NCBI GenBank assembly: GCA_031261635.1
Contig: JAISJH010000048.1
Coordinates: 1-56,255 of the forward strand
Source: Oscillospiraceae bacterium
GTDB lineage: Bacteria > Bacillota > Clostridia > Oscillospirales > Oscillospiraceae
Reading direction: 5' to 3'
DNA: 56,255 nucleotides
Both the position numbers and the translations under genes were made by a program. The notes beneath the pieces are model-generated. The model saw only the letters and a list, made by a program, of their open reading frames with translations, had not been told where the DNA came from and did no database searches. This document shows, piece by piece, positions 24,410 through 32,923 of this stretch; the first letter of the stretch is position 1, and each line of letters starts with the position of its first letter.

Positions 24410-25152
24410 GGGTGATTATCCCGGTTTTCCCCGGTACGAATTGCGAGGACGATACCGCGGCGGCCTTCGAGCGCGCCGGTTTTATCGCCGAACAGGTGAT
24501 AATTCGCAATATTACGCCCTCCGCGCTTGCGGAGAGTATCAACTCGCTTGCAAAGGCAATAGGAACCGCGAACGTTCTAGCAATCCCGGGCGGTTTTTCC
24601 GGCGGGGACGAGCCGGAGGGTTCGGCGAAGCTGATTGCCGCGTTCTTTCGCAACGCGCGGGTTAGCGACGCTACTCACGAACTGCTTGATACGCGCAAAG
24701 GTTTGATACTCGGCATTTGCAACGGGTTCCAGGCCTTATTAAAACTCGGGCTTATCACTGACGGGCGGATACGTAGCCAGAGCGAAACGTCCCCGACGCT
24801 TACCTATAATAATGTAGGGCGGCATATCGCGAAATACGTCACCACGAGAATTGTCAATAACTCCTCGCCCTGGCTCTCGAAATGCGAACTCGGCGCGGAA
24901 TACGCCGTTCCGATATCGCACGGCGAGGGACGCTTTGTGGCTAGCGGCGGTTTTCCGGAGGCGCAGATAGCCACAGCCTACGTCGATAATCCGAATGGTA
25001 GTTACAATGATATCGAGGGCGCGACCTCGCCGGACGGGCGGGTATTCGGAAAAATGGCGCACTCCGAGCGCGTGAATAAATTCGTAGCTAAAAATATTCC
25101 CGGCGTTAAAATTCAACCGATTTTTGAAAGCGCGGCGCATTATTTTGATTGA
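24391..25152 (+). CDS. purQ: Phosphoribosylformylglycinamidine synthase, glutaminase part
   Basis: 253 aa class I glutamine amidotransferase supplying ammonia to PurL. It starts LRVIIPVFPGTNCEDDTAAAF; the nucleophile is in LGICNGFQALLKLG, and the His/Glu part is ISHGEGRF...HSERV. The sequence corresponds to the C-terminal domain of single-chain PurL more than to the short Bacillus PurQ. The start at 24391 follows GGGAGGG and lies inside the purL end. A +1/-1 frame relation separates it from purL. Either a true two-subunit enzyme or the product of a frameshift at the junction. Confidence 0.92.
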   Translation: MQGIQLRVIIPVFPGTNCEDDTAAAFERAGFIAEQVIIRNITPSALAESINSLAKAIGTANVLAIPGGFSGGDEPEGSAKLIAAFFRNARVSDATHELLDTRKGLILGICNGFQALLKLGLITDGRIRSQSETSPTLTYNNVGRHIAKYVTTRIVNNSSPWLSKCELGAEYAVPISHGEGRFVASGGFPEAQIATAYVDNPNGSYNDIEGATSPDGRVFGKMAHSERVNKFVAKNIPGVKIQPIFESAAHYFD

Positions 25153-25525
25153 AAAACTTTTTAACAACGCGGAGCTTATGACTATAGTCAAATACGGCTT
25201 TGTGGGCGTAGTAAACACGGCGGTTGACTACGGCGTAAGTATGCTCTGCGGCTATGCGCTAAAACTTGACAAGCGGCTTGCGACCGCGCTCGGCTACGCC
25301 TCGGGTTTAGTCTGCTCATTTTTTCTGAACGGGAAAATTACGTTCAGAAATATGGGCAGTCCGCTCCCGTTTTTGGCGGTCAACGGCGTGAGCCTCGGCG
25401 TCAGCGTGCTGCTTGTAAACCTGCTGTTGAAAAAACTACGCCTGCCGTTTTGGCTCGCTAAGGGGCTTACGACCCTTGTGACGATGATTATAAATTACGT
25501 AGGGTATAAAACTTTTGTTTATTGA
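25145..25525 (+). CDS. GtrA-like membrane protein
   Basis: About 126 aa with four predicted membrane helices. VKYGFVGVVNTAVDYGV and the ALGYASGLVCSFFLNGKITF block are the GtrA family signature, and it ends in IINYVGYKTFVY. GtrA proteins are thought to move lipid-linked sugars across the membrane for glucosylation of cell-surface polymers. The start is uncertain: TTG at 25145 overlaps purQ by 8 nt and gives a normal N-terminus (IEKLFNNAELMTIVKYGFVG), while ATG at 25178 would trim 11 residues. No glycosyltransferase lies next to it. Confidence 0.85.
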   Translation: MIEKLFNNAELMTIVKYGFVGVVNTAVDYGVSMLCGYALKLDKRLATALGYASGLVCSFFLNGKITFRNMGSPLPFLAVNGVSLGVSVLLVNLLLKKLRLPFWLAKGLTTLVTMIINYVGYKTFVY

Positions 25526-25528
25526 CGC

Positions 25529-26149
25529 TTAAAAATCAGCGCTTAAATACTTAATAGCCAGTTGCGTCCTGTGTTCGAGCGATGTTTTATCGAGAATTAC
25601 GGAGATATAATTTCTGACCGTGCCGTTAGAAATAAATAATTTTTCCGCTATTTCAGCGTTTGAAAGTCCCGTTGAAATAAGTTTTACAATGTCAAGCTCG
25701 CGGGGTGTTAAAGCGTCCCAAACGCCGCTCCCGGCGGGTTTTGCGGCGGCTCTGATATGCGCTAAAATATCGGGCGAAAATACTGTTCCGCCGTTTGCGA
25801 CAGTAATAATCGCGGAAATAATCCGCTCGCCGGGGCTATTTTTCAGGATATATCCCATAGTCCCGGCGTTTAACGCGCGGTTAATAAGCTCCGGCTCGTC
25901 GAAGGTCGTAAGCAGCAGGGGAGCCGAGGAATTTTCGCGCAAAATTATCTCTGCGGCGGCGATGCCGTCGAGCCCCGGCATACGTATATCGAGCAGGGCG
26001 ACGTCCGGCTTCAGAGCGCGGCACAATTCCGCGGCCTCCGCGCCGTCGTGCGCCGTGCCTACGATTTCGAGCTTAGCGTTTGCTCCGATTATCATTGACA
26101 GCCCGGTCAGAATTACCGGGTCGTCGTCCGCGATTATTAGTGTAATCAA
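25529..26149 (-). CDS. LuxR/NarL-family response regulator
   Basis: 206 aa. The receiver has the acidic ADDDP, the acceptor Asp in VALLDIRMPGLDG, the switch Thr in LLLTTFDEPE and Lys in ILKNSPGE. The C-terminal LuxR HTH reads LTPRELDIVKLISTGLSNAEIAEKLFIS followed by GTVRNYISVIL. It is the last gene of a five-gene operon: ABC ATPase, two ABC-2 permeases, histidine kinase, regulator. It probably controls that transporter. The gene is 1 bp from the kinase stop region, so they are co-translated. Confidence 0.93.
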   Translation of the reverse strand: MITLIIADDDPVILTGLSMIIGANAKLEIVGTAHDGAEAAELCRALKPDVALLDIRMPGLDGIAAAEIILRENSSAPLLLTTFDEPELINRALNAGTMGYILKNSPGERIISAIITVANGGTVFSPDILAHIRAAAKPAGSGVWDALTPRELDIVKLISTGLSNAEIAEKLFISNGTVRNYISVILDKTSLEHRTQLAIKYLSADF

Positions 26150-26150
26150 T

Positions 26151-27149
26151 TTATTCGCCGCCTTTTTTTGTAAAAATTTGCGTAATTGTGAAGCCGTTTT
26201 CGCTGTTTATAAAGAGCCGGCCTTGATGAAACGCCGTGCGCTCACGCATTGCCGATAGCCCGATTCCGGCGGCTGTTATTGGTTTTTTGCCGCTTCCGTT
26301 GTCGGAAAATTCCGCGCGGATTAGTCCGTTTTTTGAAATTATCGCCGCCTTGAAATTATCCGCGTCGCTGTGTTTTAGGACATTCGTCAAGGCCTCCGCG
26401 AGGTTTTCAGCGAGGCAAGTCCAAATATCCGGCGCGATTTCGTCGGCGTTTTCCACTATTAGCTCGGTTTTTATACGCGGGTAATCTGTTTCAAATTTTA
26501 TTAAAATTCCGGCTATTTCAGCGGGTCCAATTTTCGCGTTCTCCCTCCGTTCCTCGCGCAGTACCCGGCGTATTTCGTCTACTGTTTGCCGTAGATTTTC
26601 CGAAGCGTTTGAGATTGCTTCCTTTGAAATTTCAGGATTTTTTTCAAAATTTAGCAAGGCTCCTTCAAGTAGTAGCGTGCTGCCGGAAATTCCGTGGCCT
26701 ATTTTGTCGTGCAGTCTTGCGGCGATGCGATTGCGCTCGTTTAGGCGTACAAAGCGTTCGCCGTTTTCCTGCGAATATTTTTGCCGCGAAATTTGTTCGC
26801 GGAGGTTTTCGTTTTCCTCGCTTAAAGTCAGTAAAAGCGCGCTTTTTTTCTGCAATTTTTTGTGAAGTAACGCCCCGTACAATGCAACAGGTAGAACGAT
26901 AAGCGCGTATGGCGACAGCCCGAACGCAAAAAATGTTATTAAAATTGCCAGCGCGAGCGGTAAGAAGCTAAATTTTTTTAATTTACCGCCGGATAAACGC
27001 GCGACCAGTCTAAAGCCAAGCAAACAGCAGACCAGAAGCGTATACGGCACCATTGAATCCATAAATCCGGCGCGAATTACCGCCCTTATTACGCATATCG
27101 CGAGCGCCGTTATTTCACAAACGAACAGGAAAATATATTTTTCTTTCAT
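26151..27149 (-). CDS. Sensor histidine kinase, HisKA_3 type
   Basis: 332 aa. About five membrane segments occupy residues 5-115, then a coiled-coil (about 125-160). The HisKA_3 dimerisation domain RNRIAARLHDKIGHGISGS contains the phospho-acceptor His, and the HATPase domain has NLAEALTNVLKH and SDNGSG...GIGLSAMRER. It resembles DesK/LiaS-type kinases with intramembrane sensing. The start is ATG 27149; a TTG at 27185 overlapping the permease stop (TTGA) is the alternative. A good internal promoter ends 7 nt before the ATG, so a separate leaderless kinase-regulator transcript is possible. Confidence 0.9.
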   Translation of the reverse strand: MKEKYIFLFVCEITALAICVIRAVIRAGFMDSMVPYTLLVCCLLGFRLVARLSGGKLKKFSFLPLALAILITFFAFGLSPYALIVLPVALYGALLHKKLQKKSALLLTLSEENENLREQISRQKYSQENGERFVRLNERNRIAARLHDKIGHGISGSTLLLEGALLNFEKNPEISKEAISNASENLRQTVDEIRRVLREERRENAKIGPAEIAGILIKFETDYPRIKTELIVENADEIAPDIWTCLAENLAEALTNVLKHSDADNFKAAIISKNGLIRAEFSDNGSGKKPITAAGIGLSAMRERTAFHQGRLFINSENGFTITQIFTKKGGE

Positions 27150-27156
27150 ACATTTA

Positions 27157-27185
27157 ATTATAGCACAGTCCGCGCGAAATTTCAA
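27157..27185 (-). promoter_or_regulatory. Internal sigma-A promoter before the histidine kinase, leaderless geometry
   Basis: Minus strand: TTGAAA (27185-27180), 17-bp spacer, TATAAT (27162-27157), then 7 nt to the ATG at 27149. No ribosome binding site is seen. Confidence 0.65.
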
Positions 27186-28234
27186 GACTTTTCATACGCA
27201 AACCACACTCCCGATAAAATAAATGTCAGCAACGCGAAAAGCGTTAGCACAAGCAGGTGAAATCCAGCGCCCGCGCCGCTTTGAAGCCTGTCAACGGCGT
27301 CAGAAAACCAATATTGCGGGACGACCCTCGCGAGTTTTTGCATAAATTCCGGCGCGGTTGCAATAGGAAAATACGCGCCGCCTATCATACACATTATTGA
27401 CGAGCCGCCGACGACCGTTGCGATAATTGAACCCTGCGATTTGAAAACTAAAGCGCAAAAAAGTGAAAATCCCACGACAAAAAGCGAATATAAAAGGCAA
27501 AGTAAAGCCGCAAACCAAAAATTCATTCCGATATCTTTACCGCTAATCGCGAGATAGCCTATGAAAATCCCCGATTGTAATAATGTGCATAATATTCCTT
27601 CGAGGCAAATTCCTGAAATATATGACGCTGTACGCATATTTGACGCTTTTACGCGGCTGTAAACCCCGCCGCCGCGGTCGTTGAAAATTTGCCAGGCAAT
27701 AAATAATCCGAGAATAAATGAAAAACTTAGAAAAAATCCCGTGGAAGTTCGGAACGCGCCCTGCTGCGCTTCCTGCGCGGTTTTTGAATTTGCAGAGGTA
27801 ATTGTGAGCGGAATTGCGGTTGCCCGTGCGTTTGGATTTACGCTTACGGCTGATAAATAGCTCTCCAGATAGGCCGTCACAAAGGCTCTATTTGCGTAAT
27901 CATCTAAAAAAGTCGCTGTAATTTCGTCGTTCTCTACCTCAATTATTCCGGAAATTTTTCTGTCTACGAGCATTTTTGAAAGCTCGTCGTAGTCGGCTTT
28001 TTCAGTTAATTTCATTCTTAAGTCGTCCGCTAAATACGCCTTAAAATCGGCGGAAAACGCGGTTTCATTATATACGCAAAGCCCGAGGTTTAGTCCCGGC
28101 TGGCTGAATGTGGCGTATAGCGGCAGCATTAAATTGAAAATTACGCACAGGAGTATTCCCGCAGCCGCCGTGACGGCTATCGCGCTCTTTGAGCGGCGTA
28201 TTGTATTTACGAAAACAATGAAAATATTTCTCAT
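27182..28234 (-). CDS. ABC-2 type transporter permease
   Basis: 350 aa. One N-terminal membrane segment (about 17-42), a large extracytoplasmic loop (about 45-165) and five C-terminal membrane segments give the ABC-2/YhgE-like topology. FNDRGGGVYSRVKAS is the typical cytoplasmic stretch after the second helix. It pairs with the next permease to form a heterodimeric exporter channel. Start and upstream stop overlap as ATGA. Substrate unknown; systems with a linked DesK/LiaS-type kinase often respond to membrane or antibiotic stress. Confidence 0.9.
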   Translation of the reverse strand: MRNIFIVFVNTIRRSKSAIAVTAAAGILLCVIFNLMLPLYATFSQPGLNLGLCVYNETAFSADFKAYLADDLRMKLTEKADYDELSKMLVDRKISGIIEVENDEITATFLDDYANRAFVTAYLESYLSAVSVNPNARATAIPLTITSANSKTAQEAQQGAFRTSTGFFLSFSFILGLFIAWQIFNDRGGGVYSRVKASNMRTASYISGICLEGILCTLLQSGIFIGYLAISGKDIGMNFWFAALLCLLYSLFVVGFSLFCALVFKSQGSIIATVVGGSSIMCMIGGAYFPIATAPEFMQKLARVVPQYWFSDAVDRLQSGAGAGFHLLVLTLFALLTFILSGVWFAYEKS

Positions 28235-29244
28235 ATTTTTGCCTTTCTACTGAATATTATTGCTCCCAAAACGGAGGAGAGCGCGAGGACAAACGCGCTA
28301 ACAATTATCGCGCTGACGCATTTTTCATAGCGCCCGAAGATTGTTAATTCAAAGGCCGCATTCTGCACTAATCTCGGCGGCAAAATGTCTGAAAAGCCAG
28401 TGATATAAACGTCTTGCGCGAAGCTCCCCGATAGAAACATCAACGCCCAAACCGCCGGCATAATCACCATTGTCGGGTTAATTTTTATGAATAATCCGAC
28501 CAGAGCGAACACCGAACAGGTTGAAATTCCGACTATAAAAAACATTGAAAATAATAATAAATTTCCCGCTATTGTATTCGCGTAATGCGCGTTGAAAATC
28601 AATATTGAGGGGAGCATTGTGCAAATCACTTGTAATGCGCTTTGTGGTAAAAAAGATAAAACCGTCCCAAAATACAGGCTCGCGCGACTTTTGGGGCTCA
28701 TCGCCGTGCGGCTTAAAGTGCCGTTTTTGCGCTCCTCAAATACCGTGCTAGCGCCTGAAACTCCGCCGCCCATAAATACAATCATCGCAATCATTGTCAC
28801 GGCGTAATAATCGAGCATTGTGCGATTATATCCTAAATTTTTTGTCTGTACAAATGTTTTTTCGCTATTTACCGCGCCGATTGAAATTCCACGAAAAACA
28901 CTTTCGAGCGCGCGGTTTTTTATAGAATCTCTGCCTTGGTATAATTCAATTCCGCGCTCGGAAAATTGCACCGCCGCAGTTGCCGCGTCAGCTTCTACGG
29001 CAATTTTAGCTGCTTCAAAGCTTGACGCTTCGATGAAACTAACGCCATCAATTTTAGGCAAAATTTTAGTGTTTATTCCAATATATTGAAGGTTTATATC
29101 CCCGATTACGCTGTCCGGATTATCAAGTTTGTCAAGCATATTTCCGAGAATCATCACCAATAAAGCGGGGAATAAAACTGTGAAAAAAAGCGAGCCTTTA
29201 TCCCGTATAAGTATTAAAAATTGCTTTTTTATTATATAAATCAT
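28231..29244 (-). CDS. ABC-2 type transporter permease
   Basis: 337 aa, same architecture as its neighbour: one membrane helix near residue 25, an extracytoplasmic loop (about 45-160), then five helices. FEERKNGTLSRTAMSPKSR is the conserved cytoplasmic segment. MVIMPAVWALMFLSGSF and a final helix follow. It overlaps both neighbours by 1-4 nt. It is the second half of a heterodimeric exporter. Confidence 0.9.
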   Translation of the reverse strand: MIYIIKKQFLILIRDKGSLFFTVLFPALLVMILGNMLDKLDNPDSVIGDINLQYIGINTKILPKIDGVSFIEASSFEAAKIAVEADAATAAVQFSERGIELYQGRDSIKNRALESVFRGISIGAVNSEKTFVQTKNLGYNRTMLDYYAVTMIAMIVFMGGGVSGASTVFEERKNGTLSRTAMSPKSRASLYFGTVLSFLPQSALQVICTMLPSILIFNAHYANTIAGNLLLFSMFFIVGISTCSVFALVGLFIKINPTMVIMPAVWALMFLSGSFAQDVYITGFSDILPPRLVQNAAFELTIFGRYEKCVSAIIVSAFVLALSSVLGAIIFSRKAKI

Positions 29245-30176
29245 CAGCGCAGTTCCTTTCCCGTTAACGCTAAAAACGTAGTTTCTAAATTCGGCGCGTC
29301 AGTTTTGAGATTGTCGACGGGAACTCCGTTGTCCACAAGGGCTTGCAAAATTGTTGAAATTCCCGTAAATCGCAGAGGCACTTCAATTTTTAATTTCTCC
29401 TGGTATTTTACGCGCTTTACGTCCGGTAAATCGACGATAAAATTTATAATTTTTTCGTCGATTTTTGGGCAGTCGATTGTAATTGTTTTCACGTCCGTGA
29501 CCATTTTTAGAAGCTCCTCCTCCGTGCCGGAGGCGGCTAATCTTCCGCCGTCGATAATCGCAATTCTGTCGCAAATTTCCTGAACTTCCGGCATATAATG
29601 CGAAGTGTAAATTATCGTTGCGCCGTTTTCACGCAATTTTCTGATTGACCGCATAATTTGCTCGCGGCTCTGTGGGTCTACACCTACGGTCGGTTCGTCC
29701 ATTACGATTAGCTTCGGTTTGTGCGCTATTCCGCAGGCGATATTCAGCCGCCTTTGCATACCGCCGGACATTTTTTCCGCGCGTTTTTTTACGCAATCCG
29801 ACAGACCGACAAATTCCAAAGCCTCCAGAACCGCGCTCTTTAACGCCCTGCCCGATAATCCGTATAAAGACGCAAAAAAAGCAACATTTTCATACGCTGA
29901 AAGCGTCGGATAAAGCGCGATTTCCTGCGGCACAAGGCCGATTAAACTTTTAACAATTCGTGTTTCGCGGCGCAAATCGTGACCTCCGACGGAAATTTCG
30001 CCTTTATCGAAACCCGTTAAATTGCAAATAACGTGCAAAGTCGTGGATTTCCCCGCGCCGTTAGGCCCCAAAAAGCCAAAAACTTCGCGCTCTTTTACCT
30101 CAAAACTTAAATTATCGACCGCCGTAAAATCCCCGTAGCGCTTGGTTAATTTGCTGACCGATACAAAATTATCCAT
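29244..30176 (-). CDS. ABC transporter ATP-binding protein, drug/NatA type
   Basis: 310 aa. Walker A GPNGAGKST, Q-loop VPQEIALYPTLS, signature MSGGMQRRLNIACGI, Walker B LIVMDEPTVGVD and switch His TSHYMPE. The C-terminal 80 residues are an extra domain common in the DrrA/NatA group. First gene of the exporter-kinase-regulator operon, with its own promoter and an AGGGAGG ribosome binding site. Codon use is visibly more AT-rich than in the surrounding housekeeping genes. Confidence 0.93.
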   Translation of the reverse strand: MDNFVSVSKLTKRYGDFTAVDNLSFEVKEREVFGFLGPNGAGKSTTLHVICNLTGFDKGEISVGGHDLRRETRIVKSLIGLVPQEIALYPTLSAYENVAFFASLYGLSGRALKSAVLEALEFVGLSDCVKKRAEKMSGGMQRRLNIACGIAHKPKLIVMDEPTVGVDPQSREQIMRSIRKLRENGATIIYTSHYMPEVQEICDRIAIIDGGRLAASGTEEELLKMVTDVKTITIDCPKIDEKIINFIVDLPDVKRVKYQEKLKIEVPLRFTGISTILQALVDNGVPVDNLKTDAPNLETTFLALTGKELR

Positions 30177-30205
30177 ATTTTTGCCTCCCTTTATTTAATG
30201 TGTAC

Positions 30206-30234
30206 AGTATAACAGCTTTTTGGGACGGCCGCAA
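30206..30234 (-). promoter_or_regulatory. Sigma-A promoter of the ABC-2 exporter operon, with upstream palindrome
   Basis: Minus strand: TTGCGG (30234-30229), 17-bp spacer, TATACT (30211-30206). A GTGACAAATGTCAC palindrome (30258-30271) is centred about 65 bp upstream of the expected start, a spacing used by class I activators. Confidence 0.65.
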
Positions 30235-30289
30235 GTTACAAAAGTATGTTTTTGAGGGTGACAAATGTCACATTTTTTAATTTCAAAAG

Positions 30290-30850
30290 TCAATTTTCAA
30301 CGCGCATAAGCCCGCCGCCGTTGACTTTCAGCCACTCGCGGCATATTTTATAATTCGGCGAAAATTCCGCTACACGCGCCCAGAATTTCGCGCCGTGATT
30401 TTTATGCGAAATATGCGCGAGTTCGTGAATTATTACGTAATCCCGAATTTCAGCGGGGCAGAGCATTAGCCGCCAGTTCAGATTAACGCTGTTTTTCCCG
30501 GAACAGCTCCCCCAACGCGTCCGCGCGTCGGAAATTTTCACTTTTGCCGGAGTAACGCTCATCAGCGCGGAGAAAAAATTTACACGTTCGCGAAAATTTT
30601 CCGCCGCTTCACTTTTTAGACGCGCAATTTCGCCCGGATTAAAACCGGAAAAATTCTCCATTTGTTCCGCTATTTTCCTGCGGTTTTTCGCAATCCAGCC
30701 GGATTTTTCCGCTACAAATTCATCAATGCGGTATTTAGCGAAACGCAGAGGGGCGCGGACAATCGCGTTACCTTCGGCATCAAGACGAAGCTCCAGCGTT
30801 TTGCGCTTTGAGCGAATTAGCGTGTATTTGATTATATCTCTTTTTTCCAA
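30290..30850 (-). CDS. YgjP-like zinc metallopeptidase
   Basis: 186 aa. The C-terminal domain has DYVIIHELAHISHKNHGAKFW, an HExxH zinc motif with a downstream His and Glu/Phe as in YgjP/WLM/SprT-like peptidases. The upstream RWGSCSGKNSVNLNWRLMLCP stretch is the family signature. Substrate unknown. The gene overlaps the DNA glycosylase by 19 nt and follows it on the same strand. No export signal, so it is cytoplasmic. Confidence 0.9.
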   Translation of the reverse strand: MEKRDIIKYTLIRSKRKTLELRLDAEGNAIVRAPLRFAKYRIDEFVAEKSGWIAKNRRKIAEQMENFSGFNPGEIARLKSEAAENFRERVNFFSALMSVTPAKVKISDARTRWGSCSGKNSVNLNWRLMLCPAEIRDYVIIHELAHISHKNHGAKFWARVAEFSPNYKICREWLKVNGGGLMRVEN

Positions 30851-31308
30851 ATCTTTAATTTTTCCTCAAATGTCAATGCCGCAAGCGCGGGACTTGTTGA
30901 AGGGACATAAACCGCCGGAACGCTTAAATTTCCAAAATTTTTGAAAAATTCGCTCTCCGCTTTTCGCCCGTTAAGTAATATTTTTGAAACAGGAAATTCT
31001 GTTAGCAAAGCGGCGATATCGTTCGGCAAAATTTTTGTAATTTTGCTATCGGCGGAACCGCCGCGCTCCGCCGACCCGCAGATGTCCCAAAGCGCGAAAT
31101 TATTTTCTAAAATAAAATCACAGCGCTTTGAATATTCAGCGTCCGGCTCGCGGTCAAAAAGCGCGTAAAACAAGCGCCAGAAGGCGTTTCGCGGGTTCGC
31201 GTAATACTGCCCGAGCCGCAGCGAATCCGCGCCCGGCAGGCTCCCGAGAATAAGCGTCCGTGACGACGCGTTGATTATTGGTGAAAATGAAAATTTCCGC
31301 TCGTTCAT
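30832..31308 (-). CDS. DNA glycosylase of the uracil-DNA glycosylase superfamily (hypoxanthine/deoxyinosine type)
   Basis: 158 aa. TLILGSLPGADSLRLGQYYANPRNAFW split over two blocks, then FALWDICGSAERGGSADS and STSPA, place it in the Mug-like family 6 group annotated as DNA-deoxyinosine glycosylase. It removes deaminated bases from DNA. The start at 31308 follows AAGGAAAC; the longer frame to 31398 reads through the promoter. First gene of a two-gene unit with the YgjP-like peptidase. Confidence 0.88.
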   Translation of the reverse strand: MNERKFSFSPIINASSRTLILGSLPGADSLRLGQYYANPRNAFWRLFYALFDREPDAEYSKRCDFILENNFALWDICGSAERGGSADSKITKILPNDIAALLTEFPVSKILLNGRKAESEFFKNFGNLSVPAVYVPSTSPALAALTFEEKLKIWKKEI

Positions 31309-31335
31309 AATTGTTTCCTTTTTTGCCTTTTCCCA

Positions 31336-31364
31336 ATTATACACCATTTTAACCCGCGCGTCAA
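31336..31364 (-). promoter_or_regulatory. Sigma-A promoter of the DNA glycosylase gene
   Basis: Minus strand: TTGACG (31364-31359), 17-bp spacer, TATAAT (31341-31336). Confidence 0.85.
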
Positions 31365-31391
31365 GCGCCTTTTGCGATATTTTTATGCCGC

Positions 31392-31420
31392 TTGACATTT
31401 CGCGCGAAATATGTTAAAAT
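31392..31420 (+). promoter_or_regulatory. Sigma-A promoter of the double-GNAT gene, with a palindrome in the spacer
   Basis: TTGACA (31392-31397), 17-bp spacer, TAAAAT (31415-31420). A perfect 14-bp palindrome ATTTCGCGCGAAAT (31397-31410) fills most of the spacer and could be an operator. An AGGAGGAG-like ribosome binding site follows at about 31440. Confidence 0.75.
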
Positions 31421-31452
31421 AAAGCATAAACAGTTTTCAGGAGGAGCGCCTA

Positions 31453-32433
31453 ATGTTTTGCGATATAAAAAACCGACTTGACGAACCGCAGGTGTCAACA
31501 ATACTCGCGGCTTGCTTGTTCGACAATTCGCCGGAGGGACTTATAAACGCAATCACCGGGTTCAAGTCCAAAGCCCGCGTACACGTATTCGGCGAAGTGG
31601 AAAACGGCGAAATAGTAGGCGTGACGGTCTTTCAGCGGCACAGCGACGCCGTGGAAATCCTCTATATAGCCGTTGCGGAGGAAATGCGGCGGCGCGGCTT
31701 CGGCGGCAAAATGATAAACGCGCTACAGGAAAAATACCGCCTGCCAATTGAACTTGAAACGGACGACGACGCGGTGGAATTTTACAGAAAATGCGGTTTT
31801 ATTACTACCGCGATAAAAAAATACGGCCTGCGCCGCTGGGTCTGCGAACGCGCCGTGGATAATATAGAAAAGAAAATATCGCATAAAGGAACGGTAAAAC
31901 TCAAAACAAAGCGCCTAATTCTGCGAAAATTTGAAATTGCGGACGCGGAGGCGATGTACGGCAACTGGGCGGGCGACCCGGAGGTCACAAAATACCTCAC
32001 CTGGCAGACGCACAGCGGCGTCGAGGCGACTAAACAACTGCTGTCCGAGTGGCTGCTTGAATACTCAAAACCCGACCACTATAACTGGGCAATCGTGCTA
32101 AAAACGCCGGGCGAGCCTATCGGCAGCATCAGCGTTGTCAACGTTGACGACCGCGTAAATTACGCTGAAATCGGCTATTGCCTCGGGCAAAACTGGTGGA
32201 ATAAGGGCTATATGACGGAGGCGCTCACGGCGGTTATAAAATTCCTCTTTGAGCAAGTCGGCGCGAACCGTATCGCCGCCGTTCACGACGCGAATAACCC
32301 TATTTCCGGCAAGGTAATGCTGAAATGCGGCCTAAAATACGAGGGGCTTCACAGACAGGACGGACGAAATAATCAGGGAATTTGCGACCTCGCGGAATAC
32401 GCGATTTTAGCGGAGGATTATTTCGCGAATTAA
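31453..32433 (+). CDS. Tandem GNAT acetyltransferase
   Basis: 326 aa with two GNAT domains. Residues 1-140 form a compact GNAT (IAVAEEMRRRGFGGKMINAL acetyl-CoA loop, EFYRKCGF). Residues about 150-326 are a RimJ/RimL-type domain (LKTKRLILRKFEIADAEAMY, NWWNKGYMTEALTAVIKFLF, VMLKCGLKYEGL). Double GNATs are known but usually both halves are alike; here an unlike pair is fused. Substrates unknown, either protein N-termini or small amines. The NTPase gene follows 13 nt downstream. Confidence 0.88.
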   Translation: MFCDIKNRLDEPQVSTILAACLFDNSPEGLINAITGFKSKARVHVFGEVENGEIVGVTVFQRHSDAVEILYIAVAEEMRRRGFGGKMINALQEKYRLPIELETDDDAVEFYRKCGFITTAIKKYGLRRWVCERAVDNIEKKISHKGTVKLKTKRLILRKFEIADAEAMYGNWAGDPEVTKYLTWQTHSGVEATKQLLSEWLLEYSKPDHYNWAIVLKTPGEPIGSISVVNVDDRVNYAEIGYCLGQNWWNKGYMTEALTAVIKFLFEQVGANRIAAVHDANNPISGKVMLKCGLKYEGLHRQDGRNNQGICDLAEYAILAEDYFAN

Positions 32434-32446
32434 ATAGGGGGAAATT

Positions 32447-32923
32447 ATGCACCTTTTTCTAACCGGGGAAATACAAATCGGCAAGTCAACCGCCCTGCGC
32501 CGCTGGCTCGATTATAAAAAACTGAAAACCGACGGTTTTTTAACATTTTTCGAGGAGCGAAACACAAACTCCCGCAGGCTGATAATGTCAGACACAACGC
32601 GTCTGCGTCAAGCGGAACTCGCGGTATTCCGCGATAACGCGTTTGAGATAAACCTTGACACTTTTGAAAAATTCGGCTTGAAATTACTGCAAAATTCCGG
32701 AAAATACGATGTAATAGTAATGGACGAACTAGGCACAATGGAGGAAAACGCCCCGAATTTTAAGCAAGCCGTCCTAACGCTATTAGACGGAAATTTCCCT
32801 ATTGTAGGCGTAGTAAAACAGCGGGACTCGCCCTTCCTGGACGCGGTACGAACGCACCCGTTGGTGCAACTGATAACGGTAACAACAAATAACCGCGACG
32901 ACTACAGGCAATGGACGCTGTAG
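32447..32923 (+). CDS. Nucleoside-triphosphatase of the THEP1/NTPase_1 family
   Basis: 158 aa P-loop enzyme. Walker A is GEIQIGKST at residues 7-15 and Walker B is VIVMDELGTMEENAP, followed by the family VGVVKQRDSPFLDAVRTHP stretch. Family members hydrolyse nucleoside triphosphates; the cellular role is unknown. A GGGGGAAATT ribosome binding site precedes the ATG, and it is probably co-transcribed with the GNAT gene. Confidence 0.85.
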   Translation: MHLFLTGEIQIGKSTALRRWLDYKKLKTDGFLTFFEERNTNSRRLIMSDTTRLRQAELAVFRDNAFEINLDTFEKFGLKLLQNSGKYDVIVMDELGTMEENAPNFKQAVLTLLDGNFPIVGVVKQRDSPFLDAVRTHPLVQLITVTTNNRDDYRQWTL

